Shown in pieces: positions 45,095 through 54,325 of a stretch of 64,000 nucleotides of DNA. The translations under genes were made by a program, and so were the position numbers. The notes under the pieces are model-generated. The model was not told the origin of the DNA and did no database searches. It saw only the letters and a list, made by a program, of their open reading frames with translations. Each line of letters starts with the position of its first letter. Within the stretch, counting starts at the first letter, position 1. Origin of the DNA: Rhodopseudomonas sp. P2A-2r (lineage in GTDB: Bacteria; Pseudomonadota; Alphaproteobacteria; Rhizobiales; Xanthobacteraceae); NCBI RefSeq assembly GCF_026015985.1, contig NZ_CP110389.1:186001-250000 (forward strand), given 5' to 3'.

Positions 45095-45178
45095 GGCACG
45101 CGGCGCGTGAGTTTGCTTGCTCGCACGGCCTTATTCCTTCACACTGCCGCCTTCGCAAACAATATTGGAGAGTCACCC

Positions 45179-45718
<540 letters not shown>

Positions 45719-45751
45719 TCGCCTTGCGATCCGCAGCGACTGAAAGATTTC

Positions 45752-45782
45752 GGCCCGTCAGTTTCTGGCGGGCCTTTTTCTT
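45752..45782 (+). terminator. Rho-independent terminator of infC
   Basis: A 10-bp stem (45752-45761 with 45765-45774, one T.G pair), three-base loop and TTTTT tract, 33 bases after the infC stop. Confidence 0.9.
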
Positions 45783-45846
45783 GGGGGAGACTTGTCGTTC
45801 CGGGCGCGAGGGCGAAGCCAGAGCGAATCCGGAATGAGCTTGAGGA

Positions 45847-46281
45847 TCAGCTCGCGCGCACGGCTTCCCAGCGCCCGCTGCACGCCGTGGTGGCGGATTT
45901 GCCGCTCCACTGGCCGGTGCCGGAATCGCCGGTCAGCTTGCCGGTCGCATCGGCGCGTTGATCGCCACGGGCGATCGAGACCTTGACGGTCCCTGCGTCG
46001 GCGACATTGCCGGCAATGGTAAAGCTGCCGTCGCCATTATAGCTGACGACACCGCCGGACACCTTGACCGGATAGGAGTAGGCCGGATCGCAGTTGCCGG
46101 TCTGGGTGATGATGGTGACCTTCCAAGTGCCGTCATGGGAGGCCCCGGCATGGGCGGCGCCAGCCAGCGCGATCGCCGCGGCGACGCCAGCGGCGGCGAA
46201 CAGCCACTTCAACGTGGTGAGCGCCTTGGCGTCCTGCTTGATTGCGATTGCTTTGGCTTGTTTCCTGGAGTTCCCGGTCAT
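45847..46281 (-). CDS. Small secreted beta-rich protein, unknown function
   Basis: A 144-residue protein with an N-terminal basic stretch and signal-like helix (LKWLFAAAGVAAAIALAGAAHAG). A domain of about 95 residues follows: HDGTWKVTIITQTGNCDPAYSYPVKVSGGVVSYNGDGSFTIAGNV, then GTVKVSIARGDQRADATGKLTGDSGTGQWSG and a C-terminal CSGRWEAVR. Two Cys (CDP and CSG) could form a disulfide. Such proteins are common in Bradyrhizobium as hypothetical exported proteins; I know no function. The start chosen is 46281; another Met lies four codons upstream. A degraded paralogue is adjacent, and both interrupt infC-rpmI on the opposite strand. Confidence 0.7.
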   Translation of the reverse strand: MTGNSRKQAKAIAIKQDAKALTTLKWLFAAAGVAAAIALAGAAHAGASHDGTWKVTIITQTGNCDPAYSYPVKVSGGVVSYNGDGSFTIAGNVADAGTVKVSIARGDQRADATGKLTGDSGTGQWSGKSATTACSGRWEAVRAS

Positions 46282-46391
46282 GTCACGTCCCATGCAGTTG
46301 CTTATCGTCGAGCAACACATAGTGAGGCGCATCTGTTCCTGCCACTGTGGCACACCCGCGCAACAAGCATTCCTGCAATGAAGGCCGCGTG

Positions 46392-46754
46392 TCAGCTGCG
46401 TGTGGCCTGCCACGATCCGCTACAGCGATCGCCGGAAATGATCCCGCTCCAGTGTCCCGCGCCGGAATTGCCGTTCAGCTGGCCGGAGCCGCTGGCCTTC
46501 GATGCGCCGACCGAGATCCGGACGGCAACGACCCCGCTGCGGCCAAGACCGCCGGTGACCTTGCCACCGCCGGCCGAGGACACCCGGCGGCCCGCCACGT
46601 TGAACGGCACGCTGTAGCCGGAGCTGCAATTACCGGCCGTGGTGGCGAAAACCACGTTCAGACACCATCATAGCGGGCGGCGGCGGCCGGGGCCGTATAC
46701 CGTCGGCAGCGCCAACAGCGCGACGAGGGCCATCGATCGGGGTGAAACAGGCAT
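46392..46754 (-). pseudogene. Broken paralogue of the small secreted protein
   Basis: A signal-like start [21 protein letters not shown] at 46754 loses frame at a four-base G/C run (46689-46692, one base extra). It is lost again near 46659, where one base is missing (TGGAAC reads TGAAC). The rest reads VVFATTAGNCSSGYSVPFNVAGRRV...GSGQLNGNSGAGHWSG and CSGSWQA, clearly the same fold as the neighbour at 45847-46281. With both indels undone it would give about 120 residues. Confidence 0.65.
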
Positions 46755-47082
46755 GTCGATCCGTTGATTGGAGGGGCGATCCCGGTTGGTTGGCGGTGAA
46801 GCCTTTGCGTTCAACCGCGGCGTCCCGAATCCGGATAAAATCGCACGCAGCATCCTCCGACCGGCTGCAAGCACCATTTCTGGCGTTAATCGTTGCCAAT
46901 TCGCGCTTCCTCTGCCATAAGCCCAACCTTCATCGTCCGGCTGATCAAGGGCTGCCGTGGCGATGCCGTGCTGACTTCTTCCGTGAGGCAAAAAGTCGAG
47001 CACTTTCAACGCTCTAGCGAGCATTTTAGCCGGCGCAGCGCCCCACGGGGCGCATGAGGCGTGCGGGCCATAGGAGAGCCAA
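46755..47082. other. rpmI upstream region
   Basis: About 330 bases without a supported gene. It must hold the rpmI-rplT promoter. A perfect GC palindrome (47038-47044 with 47047-47053) sits 30 bases before the rpmI start and may be part of a leader structure. No other signal was recognised. Confidence 0.4.
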
Positions 47083-47283
47083 ATGCCCAAGCTGAAGACC
47101 AAGTCGGGCGCCAAAAAGCGCTTCAAAGTGACCGGAACAGGCAAAGTGATGTCGGCGCATGCCGGCAAGCGCCACGGAATGATCAAGCGGACGAAGAAGC
47201 AGATTCGTCAGCTCCGCGGCACCCGCGTGCTGTTCAAGACCGACGGCGACAACATCAAGAAGTATTTCTTGCCGAACGCCTGA
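47083..47283 (+). CDS. rpmI: 50S ribosomal protein L35
   Basis: A 66-residue basic ribosomal protein, full length. It begins [20 protein letters not shown] and contains the conserved [28 protein letters not shown] precedes the start. It lies upstream of rplT, the usual order. Confidence 0.98.
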   Translation: MPKLKTKSGAKKRFKVTGTGKVMSAHAGKRHGMIKRTKKQIRQLRGTRVLFKTDGDNIKKYFLPNA

Positions 47284-47354
47284 CGTTAGCCGCGTCATCA
47301 CGGCCGCGTTCGCGCGGCATTCTGTTTCCCATTTTGAACTGAAGGAGATCAGTC

Positions 47355-47714
47355 ATGGCTCGCGTCAAACGCGGTGTGACGGCTCACGCCAAGCACAAGA
47401 AAGTCTACAAGGCCGCCAAGGGTTTCCGTGGCCGCCGCAAGAACACCATTCGCACCGCCAAGGCGGCAGTCGAAAAGGCCGGCCAGTACGCCTTCCGCGA
47501 CCGCAAGCGCAAGAAGCGCACGTTCCGCGCTCTGTGGATCCAGCGCCTCAACGCCGCCGTGCGTCCGCTCGGCATGACCTACAGCGTGTTTATCAACGGC
47601 CTCGCCAAGTCCGGCGTGACGGTCGACCGCAAGGTGCTCTCCGATCTCGCGATCAACGAGCCCGCGGTGTTCAACGCGATTGCCGAAAAGGCCAAGGCCG
47701 CTCTCGCAGCCTGA
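47355..47714 (+). CDS. rplT: 50S ribosomal protein L20
   Basis: A 119-residue protein, full length. It begins [19 protein letters not shown] and contains [31 protein letters not shown] and [23 protein letters not shown]. Binds 23S rRNA early in 50S assembly and in many bacteria represses its own operon. AAGGAGA precedes the ATG. Confidence 0.98.
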   Translation: MARVKRGVTAHAKHKKVYKAAKGFRGRRKNTIRTAKAAVEKAGQYAFRDRKRKKRTFRALWIQRLNAAVRPLGMTYSVFINGLAKSGVTVDRKVLSDLAINEPAVFNAIAEKAKAALAA

Positions 47715-47748
47715 GCTTTCCGCTTCCCGCGGTTTCCTCGACATTGTC

Positions 47749-47789
47749 ATGGCCGGGCAGAAGCGTTCACACGCTCCTGTCCCGGCCAT
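47749..47789 (+). terminator. Hairpin after rplT
   Basis: ATGGCCGGG (47749-47757) pairs with CCCGGCCAT (47781-47789) around a 23-base loop, with no T-tract. Partial terminator or processing site between rplT and pheS. Confidence 0.5.
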
Positions 47790-47833
47790 TGACGTCTTAA
47801 TCCCTGGTAGACGCGTGCTGTAAACCTTGCGTC

Positions 47834-47880
47834 CTCGACGGTCCGTCGAGCCCGCAGGCGGCGAGAGGCTCTTGCCTCTC
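47834..47880 (+). promoter_or_regulatory. Tandem hairpins in the pheS leader
   Basis: Perfect 7-bp stems at 47834-47840/47844-47850 and 47863-47869/47874-47880. The second is followed by TTAT and ends 16 bases before the pheS ATG. They are placed like an attenuator; no Phe-rich leader peptide was found. Confidence 0.4.
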
Positions 47881-47895
47881 TTATCGAGGTTGCTC

Positions 47896-48978
47896 ATGTC
47901 CGATCTGACGACGCTTCAACAGACCATTCTGGCCGATATCGCCGCGGCCTCCGACGAAGCCGTCATCGAGGCGGTGCGCGTCGGCGCGCTCGGCAAGAAG
48001 GGCTCGATCTCCGCTCTGCTCGCGACGCTCGGCAAGATGTCGCCGGAACAGCGCAAGACCGAGGGTGCTGCGATCAACCTCGCCAAGGAGGTCGTGACCC
48101 AGGCGCTGACAGCGCGGCGCGATATCCTGAAGAACGCCGCGCTCGATGCGCGGCTGGCCTCCGAGACCATCGACGTCACGCTGCCGCTGCGCGATCCCGC
48201 CGCCGAACTGGGCCGCATCCATCCGCTCAGCCAGGTGATGGACGAACTCACCACCATTTTCGCCGACATGGGCTTTGCCATCGCCGAAGGTCCGGACATC
48301 GAGATCGACGACTACAATTTCACGCGGCTGAACTTCCCCGAGGGTCATCCGGCCCGCGAGATGCACGACACCTTCTATTTCAATCCGGACTCGGAGGGCG
48401 TGCGCAAGCTGCTGCGTACCCACACCTCGCCGGTGCAGGTCCGCACCATGCTGACGCAGGCGCCGCCGATCCGCATCATCTGTCCGGGCCGCACCTATCG
48501 CAGCGACTCTGACCAGACGCACACGCCGATGTTCCACCAGGTCGAAGGCCTGGTGATCGACAAGACCGCGCATCTCGGCCACCTCAAATGGATCCTGCAC
48601 GAGTTCTGCAAGGCATTCTTCGAGGTCGACAACATCAACATGCGGTTCCGGCCGTCGTTCTTCCCGTTCACCGAGCCGTCGCTGGAAGTCGATATCCAGT
48701 GCCGCCGCGACAAGGGCGAGATCCGCTTCGGCGAGGGCGAGGACTGGCTGGAGATTCTCGGCTGCGGCATGGTGCATCCCAACGTGCTGCGCGCCTGCGA
48801 TATCGATCCCGATGTGTACCAGGGGTTTGCCTGGGGCATGGGCATCGACCGCATCGCCATGCTCAAATACGGCATCGGCGATCTCCGCCAGCTGTTCGAG
48901 GGCGACGTCCGCTTCCTCAGCCACTACGGCTTCAAGCCGCTCGACGTGCCCAGCCTGGCCGGAGGATTAAGCTCGTGA
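47896..48978 (+). CDS. pheS: Phenylalanine-tRNA ligase alpha subunit
   Basis: Catalytic alpha chain of the (alpha-beta)2 synthetase, 360 residues. The N-terminal coiled-coil (about 1-90) binds tRNA. Class II motifs: motif 1 region [19 protein letters not shown], motif 2 [20 protein letters not shown], motif 3 [24 protein letters not shown]. The Phe pocket has [17 protein letters not shown], with Ala in the usual GFAWGMG segment. The 47896 ATG gives the family start; an upstream in-frame Met would overlap the leader hairpins. It overlaps pheT. Confidence 0.97.
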   Translation: MSDLTTLQQTILADIAAASDEAVIEAVRVGALGKKGSISALLATLGKMSPEQRKTEGAAINLAKEVVTQALTARRDILKNAALDARLASETIDVTLPLRDPAAELGRIHPLSQVMDELTTIFADMGFAIAEGPDIEIDDYNFTRLNFPEGHPAREMHDTFYFNPDSEGVRKLLRTHTSPVQVRTMLTQAPPIRIICPGRTYRSDSDQTHTPMFHQVEGLVIDKTAHLGHLKWILHEFCKAFFEVDNINMRFRPSFFPFTEPSLEVDIQCRRDKGEIRFGEGEDWLEILGCGMVHPNVLRACDIDPDVYQGFAWGMGIDRIAMLKYGIGDLRQLFEGDVRFLSHYGFKPLDVPSLAGGLSS

Positions 48979-51380
48979 AATTCTCCCTGTCCTGGCTGAA
49001 AGATCATCTCGACACCGACGAGCCCCTCGAAAAGCTCGCCGACAAGCTCACCATGATCGGGCTTGAGGTCGAGCATATCGACGACAAGGCAAAGCTGCTT
49101 AAGCCGTTCACGATCGCGCATATCCTGTCGGCCGAGCAGCATCCCAATGCCGACCGCCTGCGGGTGTGCAAGGTCGATACCGGTGACGGCGAACCGCTGC
49201 AGATCGTGTGCGGCGCGCCGAATGCGCGTGCGGGGCTGAAGACCGTCCTCGCAAGGCCGGGCACATTCATCCCGGGCAAGGATTTCACCATCGGTCTCGG
49301 CAACATCCGCGGCGTCGAGAGTCAGGGCATGATGTGCTCCGCCGGCGAACTCGGACTGCTCGACGCCATCGACGGCATCATCGAACTGCCGGCCGATGCG
49401 CCGGTCGGTGAATCCTATGCCGAATGGGCCAAGCTCGGCGATCCCGTGATCGAGATCAATCTCACGCCGAACCGCCAGGACTGCACCGGCGTGCACGGCA
49501 TTGCGCGCGATCTCGCCGCCGCCGACATGGGCAAGTTCAAGGACCCCGGTATCAAGCAGATCAAGGGCGAATTCCCCTGCCCGGTAAAGGTCACCGTCGA
49601 AGACGCCACCCTGTGCCCGGGCTTCGCCCTGCGGCTGGTGCGCGGCGTCAAGAACGGTCCGTCGCCGGACTGGCTGCAAAAGCGGCTGATCTCGATCGGG
49701 CTGCGACCCATCAATGCGCTGGTCGACATCACCAACTATCTCACCTTCGATCGCGCCCGGCCGCTGCACGTGTTCGACGCCGCCAAGGTCAAGGGCGACG
49801 TCGTGGTGCGCCGTGCCCGCGCCGGCGAGACGCTGCTGGCACTGGACGGCAAGACCTACACGCTCGACGACAAGGCCTGCGTGATATCAGACGACAACGG
49901 CGTGGAGTCGCTGGCCGGCATCATGGGCGGCGAGGCTTCCGGCTGCTCGGAAGAGACCACCGACGTGCTGATCGAATCCGCGCTGTGGAACGAGATCAAC
50001 ATCGCCCAGACCGGCCGCCGGCTCGGCATCAACTCCGATGCGCGCTATCGTTTCGAACGCGGCGTCGATCCGGCCTTCATGCTGCCCGGCCTCGAACTCG
50101 CGACCAAACTGGTGATGGAATTGTGCGGCGGTACGCCGTCGGAGATCACCGTGGTCGGCAACGCCCATGCCGACGACCGCATCATCGATTTCCCGCTGGC
50201 GGAAGTGAAGCGCCTCGCTGCCATCGACGTGCCGATGGTCGAGATGCGGCTGATCCTGACGCGGCTCGGCTTCATGATGGCCGGCACCGGCCCGGTGGTG
50301 AAGGTCGCCGTGCCCTCCTGGCGCAGCGATGTGCATGGCAAGGCCGACATCGTCGAGGAGATCATGCGGATCTACGGCGTCGACAAGGTGCCGATGACGC
50401 CGTTCGAGCGCGGCGACGCGCCGCGCAAGCCGATCCTGACCCAGATCCAGTCGCGCACCCGCCGCGCCAAACGCGCGCTGGCCGTGCGCGGCATGGTGGA
50501 AGCCGTAACCTATTCGTTCATCGCCAAGCCGCATGCCGAACTGTTCGGCGGCGGCAGCGCCGCCCTGGCGCTGGCCAATCCCATCGCGGCGGATCTCTCG
50601 GACATGCGGCCCAGCCTGCTGCCGGGCCTGGTCAAAGCTGCGCAGGCCAACGCCGATCGCGGCGTCGCCGATCTCGCGTCGTTCGAGGTCGGACAGATCT
50701 TCAAGGGCGACCGCCCGGAGGATCAGTTCATCGCCGCCGCCGGCATCCGTCATGGCCTCGCATCGTCGAAGGGCATGGGACGGCACTGGTCGGGTGCCGC
50801 GAACGCCGACGCGCTCGATGCCAAGGCCGATGCCTTCGCGGTACTGGCTGCCGCCGGCGCGCCAATGCAGGCGCTGCAGATCGTCGCCGGGGGTCCGGGC
50901 TGGCTTCATCCCGGCCGTTCCGGCACCATCCAGATCGGTCCGCAGAACATTCTCGGCTATTTCGGCGAGCTGCATCCGCGCGCTGCGGAAGCGCTCGGCG
51001 CCGTTGGCCCGCTGATGGCGTTCGAGGTGATCCTCGATCGCATCCCCGACGCCAAGGTCAGGGCCACGCGCGCCAAGCCGCTGCTCGAACTGTCGGCGTT
51101 CCAGCCGGTGTCGCGCGATTTCGCCTTCATCGTCGATCGCAGCGTCAAGTCCGGCGATCTGGTGCGCGCCGCTGTTGGCGTCGACAAGAAGCTGATCAGC
51201 AACGTGACGCTGTTCGACGTCTATGAAGGCAAGGGCGTGGAGGACGGCAAGAAGTCGCTGGCCATCGCCGTGACCATCCAGCCGCGCGAAAAGACCCTGA
51301 CCGATCAGGAGATCGACGCAATCGGCGCGAAGGTCGTGGCGGAAGTGACGAAGAAGACCGGCGGTACGCTGCGGGCATGA
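48975..51380 (+). CDS. pheT: Phenylalanine-tRNA ligase beta subunit
   Basis: Beta chain, 801 residues from GTG 48975, which has GGAGGA upstream and overlaps the pheS stop by four bases. Domains in order: N-terminal OB/EMAP tRNA-binding domain ([24 protein letters not shown]), B3/B4 editing domain ([26 protein letters not shown]), B5 domain ([23 protein letters not shown]), catalytic-like core ([21 protein letters not shown]), and C-terminal anticodon-binding ferredoxin-like domain ([23 protein letters not shown]...[20 protein letters not shown]). The frame is open far upstream inside pheS; those codons are not part of PheT. Confidence 0.97.
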   Translation: MKFSLSWLKDHLDTDEPLEKLADKLTMIGLEVEHIDDKAKLLKPFTIAHILSAEQHPNADRLRVCKVDTGDGEPLQIVCGAPNARAGLKTVLARPGTFIPGKDFTIGLGNIRGVESQGMMCSAGELGLLDAIDGIIELPADAPVGESYAEWAKLGDPVIEINLTPNRQDCTGVHGIARDLAAADMGKFKDPGIKQIKGEFPCPVKVTVEDATLCPGFALRLVRGVKNGPSPDWLQKRLISIGLRPINALVDITNYLTFDRARPLHVFDAAKVKGDVVVRRARAGETLLALDGKTYTLDDKACVISDDNGVESLAGIMGGEASGCSEETTDVLIESALWNEINIAQTGRRLGINSDARYRFERGVDPAFMLPGLELATKLVMELCGGTPSEITVVGNAHADDRIIDFPLAEVKRLAAIDVPMVEMRLILTRLGFMMAGTGPVVKVAVPSWRSDVHGKADIVEEIMRIYGVDKVPMTPFERGDAPRKPILTQIQSRTRRAKRALAVRGMVEAVTYSFIAKPHAELFGGGSAALALANPIAADLSDMRPSLLPGLVKAAQANADRGVADLASFEVGQIFKGDRPEDQFIAAAGIRHGLASSKGMGRHWSGAANADALDAKADAFAVLAAAGAPMQALQIVAGGPGWLHPGRSGTIQIGPQNILGYFGELHPRAAEALGAVGPLMAFEVILDRIPDAKVRATRAKPLLELSAFQPVSRDFAFIVDRSVKSGDLVRAAVGVDKKLISNVTLFDVYEGKGVEDGKKSLAIAVTIQPREKTLTDQEIDAIGAKVVAEVTKKTGGTLRA

Positions 51381-51429
51381 GGCCGGACGATGCGGGACGG
51401 TTTTCGGGCGACCTGCCGGACGTGAAAGC

Positions 51430-51615
51430 GTGACGGCGGGTCTCGTTCAGGATCTTGCTCAGGATCTTTTTCAGAATCTTGGCCTCGCCTCCTACAGCAA
51501 TGCCTCGCTCATCTGCCTCGTTGTCACCGCCTTCGTGGCCGGCCTCGCCCGCGGGGTTTCCGGTTTCGGCCCGGCGGTGATCTTCATACCGCTGTTCGAC
51601 GGCGTACTTCGCTAA
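51430..51615 (+). pseudogene. TauE/SafE (TSUP) permease, N-terminal fragment
   Basis: A 61-codon frame from GTG containing SLICLVVTAFVAGLARGVSGFGPAVIFIPLFDGVLR. This matches the first membrane helix and the GxxxGxxGxGG-like re-entrant region of sulfite exporter TauE/SafE family proteins (about 250 residues). The frame stops and a palindromic repeat begins 20 bases later, so the rest of the gene is missing, probably deleted or displaced when the repeat arrived. Confidence 0.65.
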
Positions 51616-51630
51616 AGCCAGACAAATACT

Positions 51631-51774
51631 CTGCCGTCATCCTGAGGTGCTCGCCCGCTTGGGCGAGCCTCGAAGGATGGGTGTCGGAGCGCGCGGCCCA
51701 TCCTTCGATGGCCGTCGCAAGTGCGACGGCACCTCCAGCCGAAACGCAATTGCGTTTCTGCTGGGATGACGGCC
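51631..51774. repeat. Family-D palindromic repeat
   Basis: Outer ends GCCGTCATCC and GGGATGACGGC with several inner stem-loops (GCTCGCCC/GGGCGAGC, CCATCCTTCGA, GCCGTCGCA/TGCGACGGC). It follows the TauE/SafE fragment and precedes the amine oxidase stop. Confidence 0.75.
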
Positions 51775-51790
51775 AAAGAGGCTCTTGTAA

Positions 51791-53200
51791 TTACTCCACC
51801 GCGTTGCTCGATCGCGCCCGTGGCTTCGGCTTGCGCGCCGGGCGCGCCGGCCTTTCCGCCTCGGTATCCTTCAACGCGCCGATCTTCTTGAGCGCGGCGT
51901 CGGCAGCGCGTTCGCCGGTTTCCCAGGCACCGTCGACACTGCCCCACAGGGTTTCGTGGGTCGCTTCGCCGGCGAGAAACAGATTGCCCATCGGCTCGAT
52001 CAATGCGCGGCGGGCGAACTGTCCGCCGGGCACTGCGCCAGACATGGCGCCCTTGATGAAGGGCGACGCATTCCAGCGCGTGGCACTGCTCTTGGTCACC
52101 GCTTTCGCAATGTCGCTGCCGAACAGCTTGGTCAGCCACTCCACCGCAAAGGCGACCATCGCCGCCTCGCCCTGCGCCGACAGATCGCGGCCGAAGGCGC
52201 CCGCGACATCGACGGTGCACAGCGCGGAGCTGCCGACATTGGCGAGCATCACGCCGGTGCGCGTATCGGTGCTCTGCTCGATCATCAGCTCGTCGCGGCC
52301 GAGCGCGAGCGGATTGCCGGGCATCCACAGCGCGATACGGTCGGTACTGCCGAGCGACAGTTTCGCGGCCGCGTCGAGCTGCCGCTTCGGCAACTCCGGC
52401 GTGAAGCCGATGGCACCGGAAGCCAGCACGTTGGACGATGCCGTGACGATCACCGCGCGGGTCGCGATCCGCCCCGCCGGCGTCTCGACCGCGATGTCGC
52501 GACCGCTCCAGTTCACCCGCGTGGCCGGCGTCGACAATGCCACCGGCAAACCGTCGGCGAGCTTGACCATCAGCGCGCCGAGCCCGATCCGGCTGGCGAT
52601 CTCGGTGCCGCGTTCCTGCGCGCGGACATGATCGAGAGCGGAGAGGTCCTTCAGGTCCTTGCCGGCGGCATAGGCGCCGAGCACGTATTCGGTAGCGCCG
52701 GCCCAGTTGCCGAGATCCTTCGGCAGCGCCGATGCGCAGGATGGATCGCCCTTGCGCGCGGCGTCATCAATGGCGCGGTTGGCGCGCACGAGGGTGGCGA
52801 GAAACTCTTCGGTCTCGCCGGCGCGCGCGTTGCGGCGGCCGATACGGATCTTCTGGCTGCCCGGCGTCGGGATGAGTTCCACGCCGACGGCACGGGCGAG
52901 CTTCACCAGCGCATTGGTTTCCGGATTATGCAACCAGCGCGCCCCGCGATCGAAGGGGGTCTCGAAGCTGGTGGTATCAGTGAGGCAACGACCGCCGATC
53001 TGGCCGGACGCCTCCACCACGATCACCTTGCGGCCGGCAGCGACGATCCGCCTGGCCGCAGCGATACCGGCGGCACCGGCGCCGATCACGACAATGTCAG
53101 CATCGCGCGGCAGCGGCGCGGCCCGCGCGCTTGCACCGAACGCGGTGGCCAGTGCAAATGCCGAGGACGCCGAGACGAAATCGCGGCGCGTAATTGTCAT
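51791..53200 (-). CDS. Flavin-containing amine oxidase, Tat-exported
   Basis: A 469-residue FAD-dependent oxidoreductase of the monoamine oxidase/polyamine oxidase family. The N-terminal TRRDFVSASSAFALATAFGASARA is a twin-arginine signal. The FAD-binding Rossmann motif is DIVVIGAGAAGIAAARRIVAAGRKVIVVEA, followed by GGRCLTDTTSFETPFDRGARWLH. The C-terminal FAD motif is NLFLAGEATHETLWGSVDGAWETGERAA. The substrate is unknown. The tail is rich in Pro, Arg and Lys. The start at 53200 places the Tat motif at the N-terminus; the frame is open 30 codons further. Confidence 0.9.
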   Translation of the reverse strand: MTITRRDFVSASSAFALATAFGASARAAPLPRDADIVVIGAGAAGIAAARRIVAAGRKVIVVEASGQIGGRCLTDTTSFETPFDRGARWLHNPETNALVKLARAVGVELIPTPGSQKIRIGRRNARAGETEEFLATLVRANRAIDDAARKGDPSCASALPKDLGNWAGATEYVLGAYAAGKDLKDLSALDHVRAQERGTEIASRIGLGALMVKLADGLPVALSTPATRVNWSGRDIAVETPAGRIATRAVIVTASSNVLASGAIGFTPELPKRQLDAAAKLSLGSTDRIALWMPGNPLALGRDELMIEQSTDTRTGVMLANVGSSALCTVDVAGAFGRDLSAQGEAAMVAFAVEWLTKLFGSDIAKAVTKSSATRWNASPFIKGAMSGAVPGGQFARRALIEPMGNLFLAGEATHETLWGSVDGAWETGERAADAALKKIGALKDTEAERPARPARKPKPRARSSNAVE

Positions 53201-53392
53201 GTGATGGTTTCCAAGACTTTGCGAAACGGGAGAACGTGCGACGAACTTTGCCGCATTCATGGGGATGCGGCAACTGCCATGGTGAATCAATCATGAGTGG
53301 GACGCGCGGCACGTGAACCAAATTGCAATGGCTTTCGACCATCATGTAGCACGAACAGAGCGGTCGGGACGAACCGCAGGGGAGTGACCAAG

Positions 53393-54298
53393 ATGGGCGT
53401 CGTGCTCGATACGGTCGGAAAGCTGATCGCCGGCTACCTCCAGAAGGAGGTGCCGGGTTATGAACCTTTTACGCCCAGCGATCCGGAACGGTTGCGCGAT
53501 ATCGTGCAACCCGGCGACGTGATCCTGGTCGAGGGCAACAACCGTGTCTCCGGCATCATCAAGTATCTGACGCAATCGACATGGTCGCACGCCGCGCTCT
53601 TCGTCGGCGAGATCGACGGCGCAGCCGAGCCCGACGGCGAACCGCACGTGCTGATCGAGGCCAATATTGGCGAAGGGGTCACCTCGGCGCCGCTGTCGAA
53701 ATACTTTCCCTACCACACACGGATCTGTCGCCCGGTCGGGCTGTCGTTTGAGGATCGCTACACGGTGTGCCGCTACGCCATCAACCGCATCGGCTTCGGC
53801 TACGACACCAAGAACATTGTCGACCTCATGCGCTTCCTCATTCCGCTGCCGATCCCGCAGCGCTGGCGCCGGCGCATGATCGCCTTCGGTTCCGGCGACC
53901 CCACCAAGATCATCTGCTCGGCACTGATCGCCCAGGCCTTTGACGCCGTGCGCTATCCGATCCTGCCGAAGATCACCCGCGCCGGCAGCCGCGCTGCCCG
54001 CCGCGAGATCCTGCACATCCGCGATTCCTCGCTGTACATGCCGCGTGACTTCGACATCTCGCCGTATTTCGAAGTGGTCAAGCCGACCATCGAGCTGGGC
54101 TTCGACTACACCGCGCTGCATTGGGCCGACAAGCAGAAGCCGCTCCGGGAGGTAGCGGACGCATTCGGTCCATTTCAAGGGCCCGTCGAGGCGCCGCCGC
54201 TTGTTCCTGAAACGGCTGACGCGGAGGCGTCGATTTTCGCTGCAGAAGTAGTGATACTGCACGACGAACTGGCCGCACGCCGGGTCCGCTTGGCGTAG
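53393..54298 (+). CDS. YiiX/permuted NlpC-P60-like cysteine hydrolase
   Basis: A 301-residue protein with permuted papain-like amidase features. DIVQPGDVILVEGNNRVSGIIKYLTQSTWSHAALFVG carries the catalytic-type His (WSH) near residue 63, then ANIGEGVTSAPLSKY. Further on, DPTKIICSALIAQAFDAV carries the Cys. This His-before-Cys order is typical of YiiX-type hydrolases, thought to act on lipid-linked or peptidoglycan-like substrates. There is no signal peptide. The start at 53393 (GGGGAG upstream) is chosen over a longer frame that overlaps the amine oxidase promoter. Confidence 0.8.
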   Translation: MGVVLDTVGKLIAGYLQKEVPGYEPFTPSDPERLRDIVQPGDVILVEGNNRVSGIIKYLTQSTWSHAALFVGEIDGAAEPDGEPHVLIEANIGEGVTSAPLSKYFPYHTRICRPVGLSFEDRYTVCRYAINRIGFGYDTKNIVDLMRFLIPLPIPQRWRRRMIAFGSGDPTKIICSALIAQAFDAVRYPILPKITRAGSRAARREILHIRDSSLYMPRDFDISPYFEVVKPTIELGFDYTALHWADKQKPLREVADAFGPFQGPVEAPPLVPETADAEASIFAAEVVILHDELAARRVRLA

Positions 54299-54325
54299 CC
54301 TCAGCCCGCCTCGCTGCGCGGCGGG

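Noticed and set aside
45083..45178. Longer IF-3 start at 45083
   Set aside because: It would add 32 unrelated residues across the upstream terminator's T-tract; the AUU at 45179 has the ribosome-binding site and the family N-terminus.
48588..48974. Upstream extension of pheT
   Set aside because: The frame is open inside pheS, but the GTG at 48975 has GGAGGA and gives the conserved PheT N-terminus.
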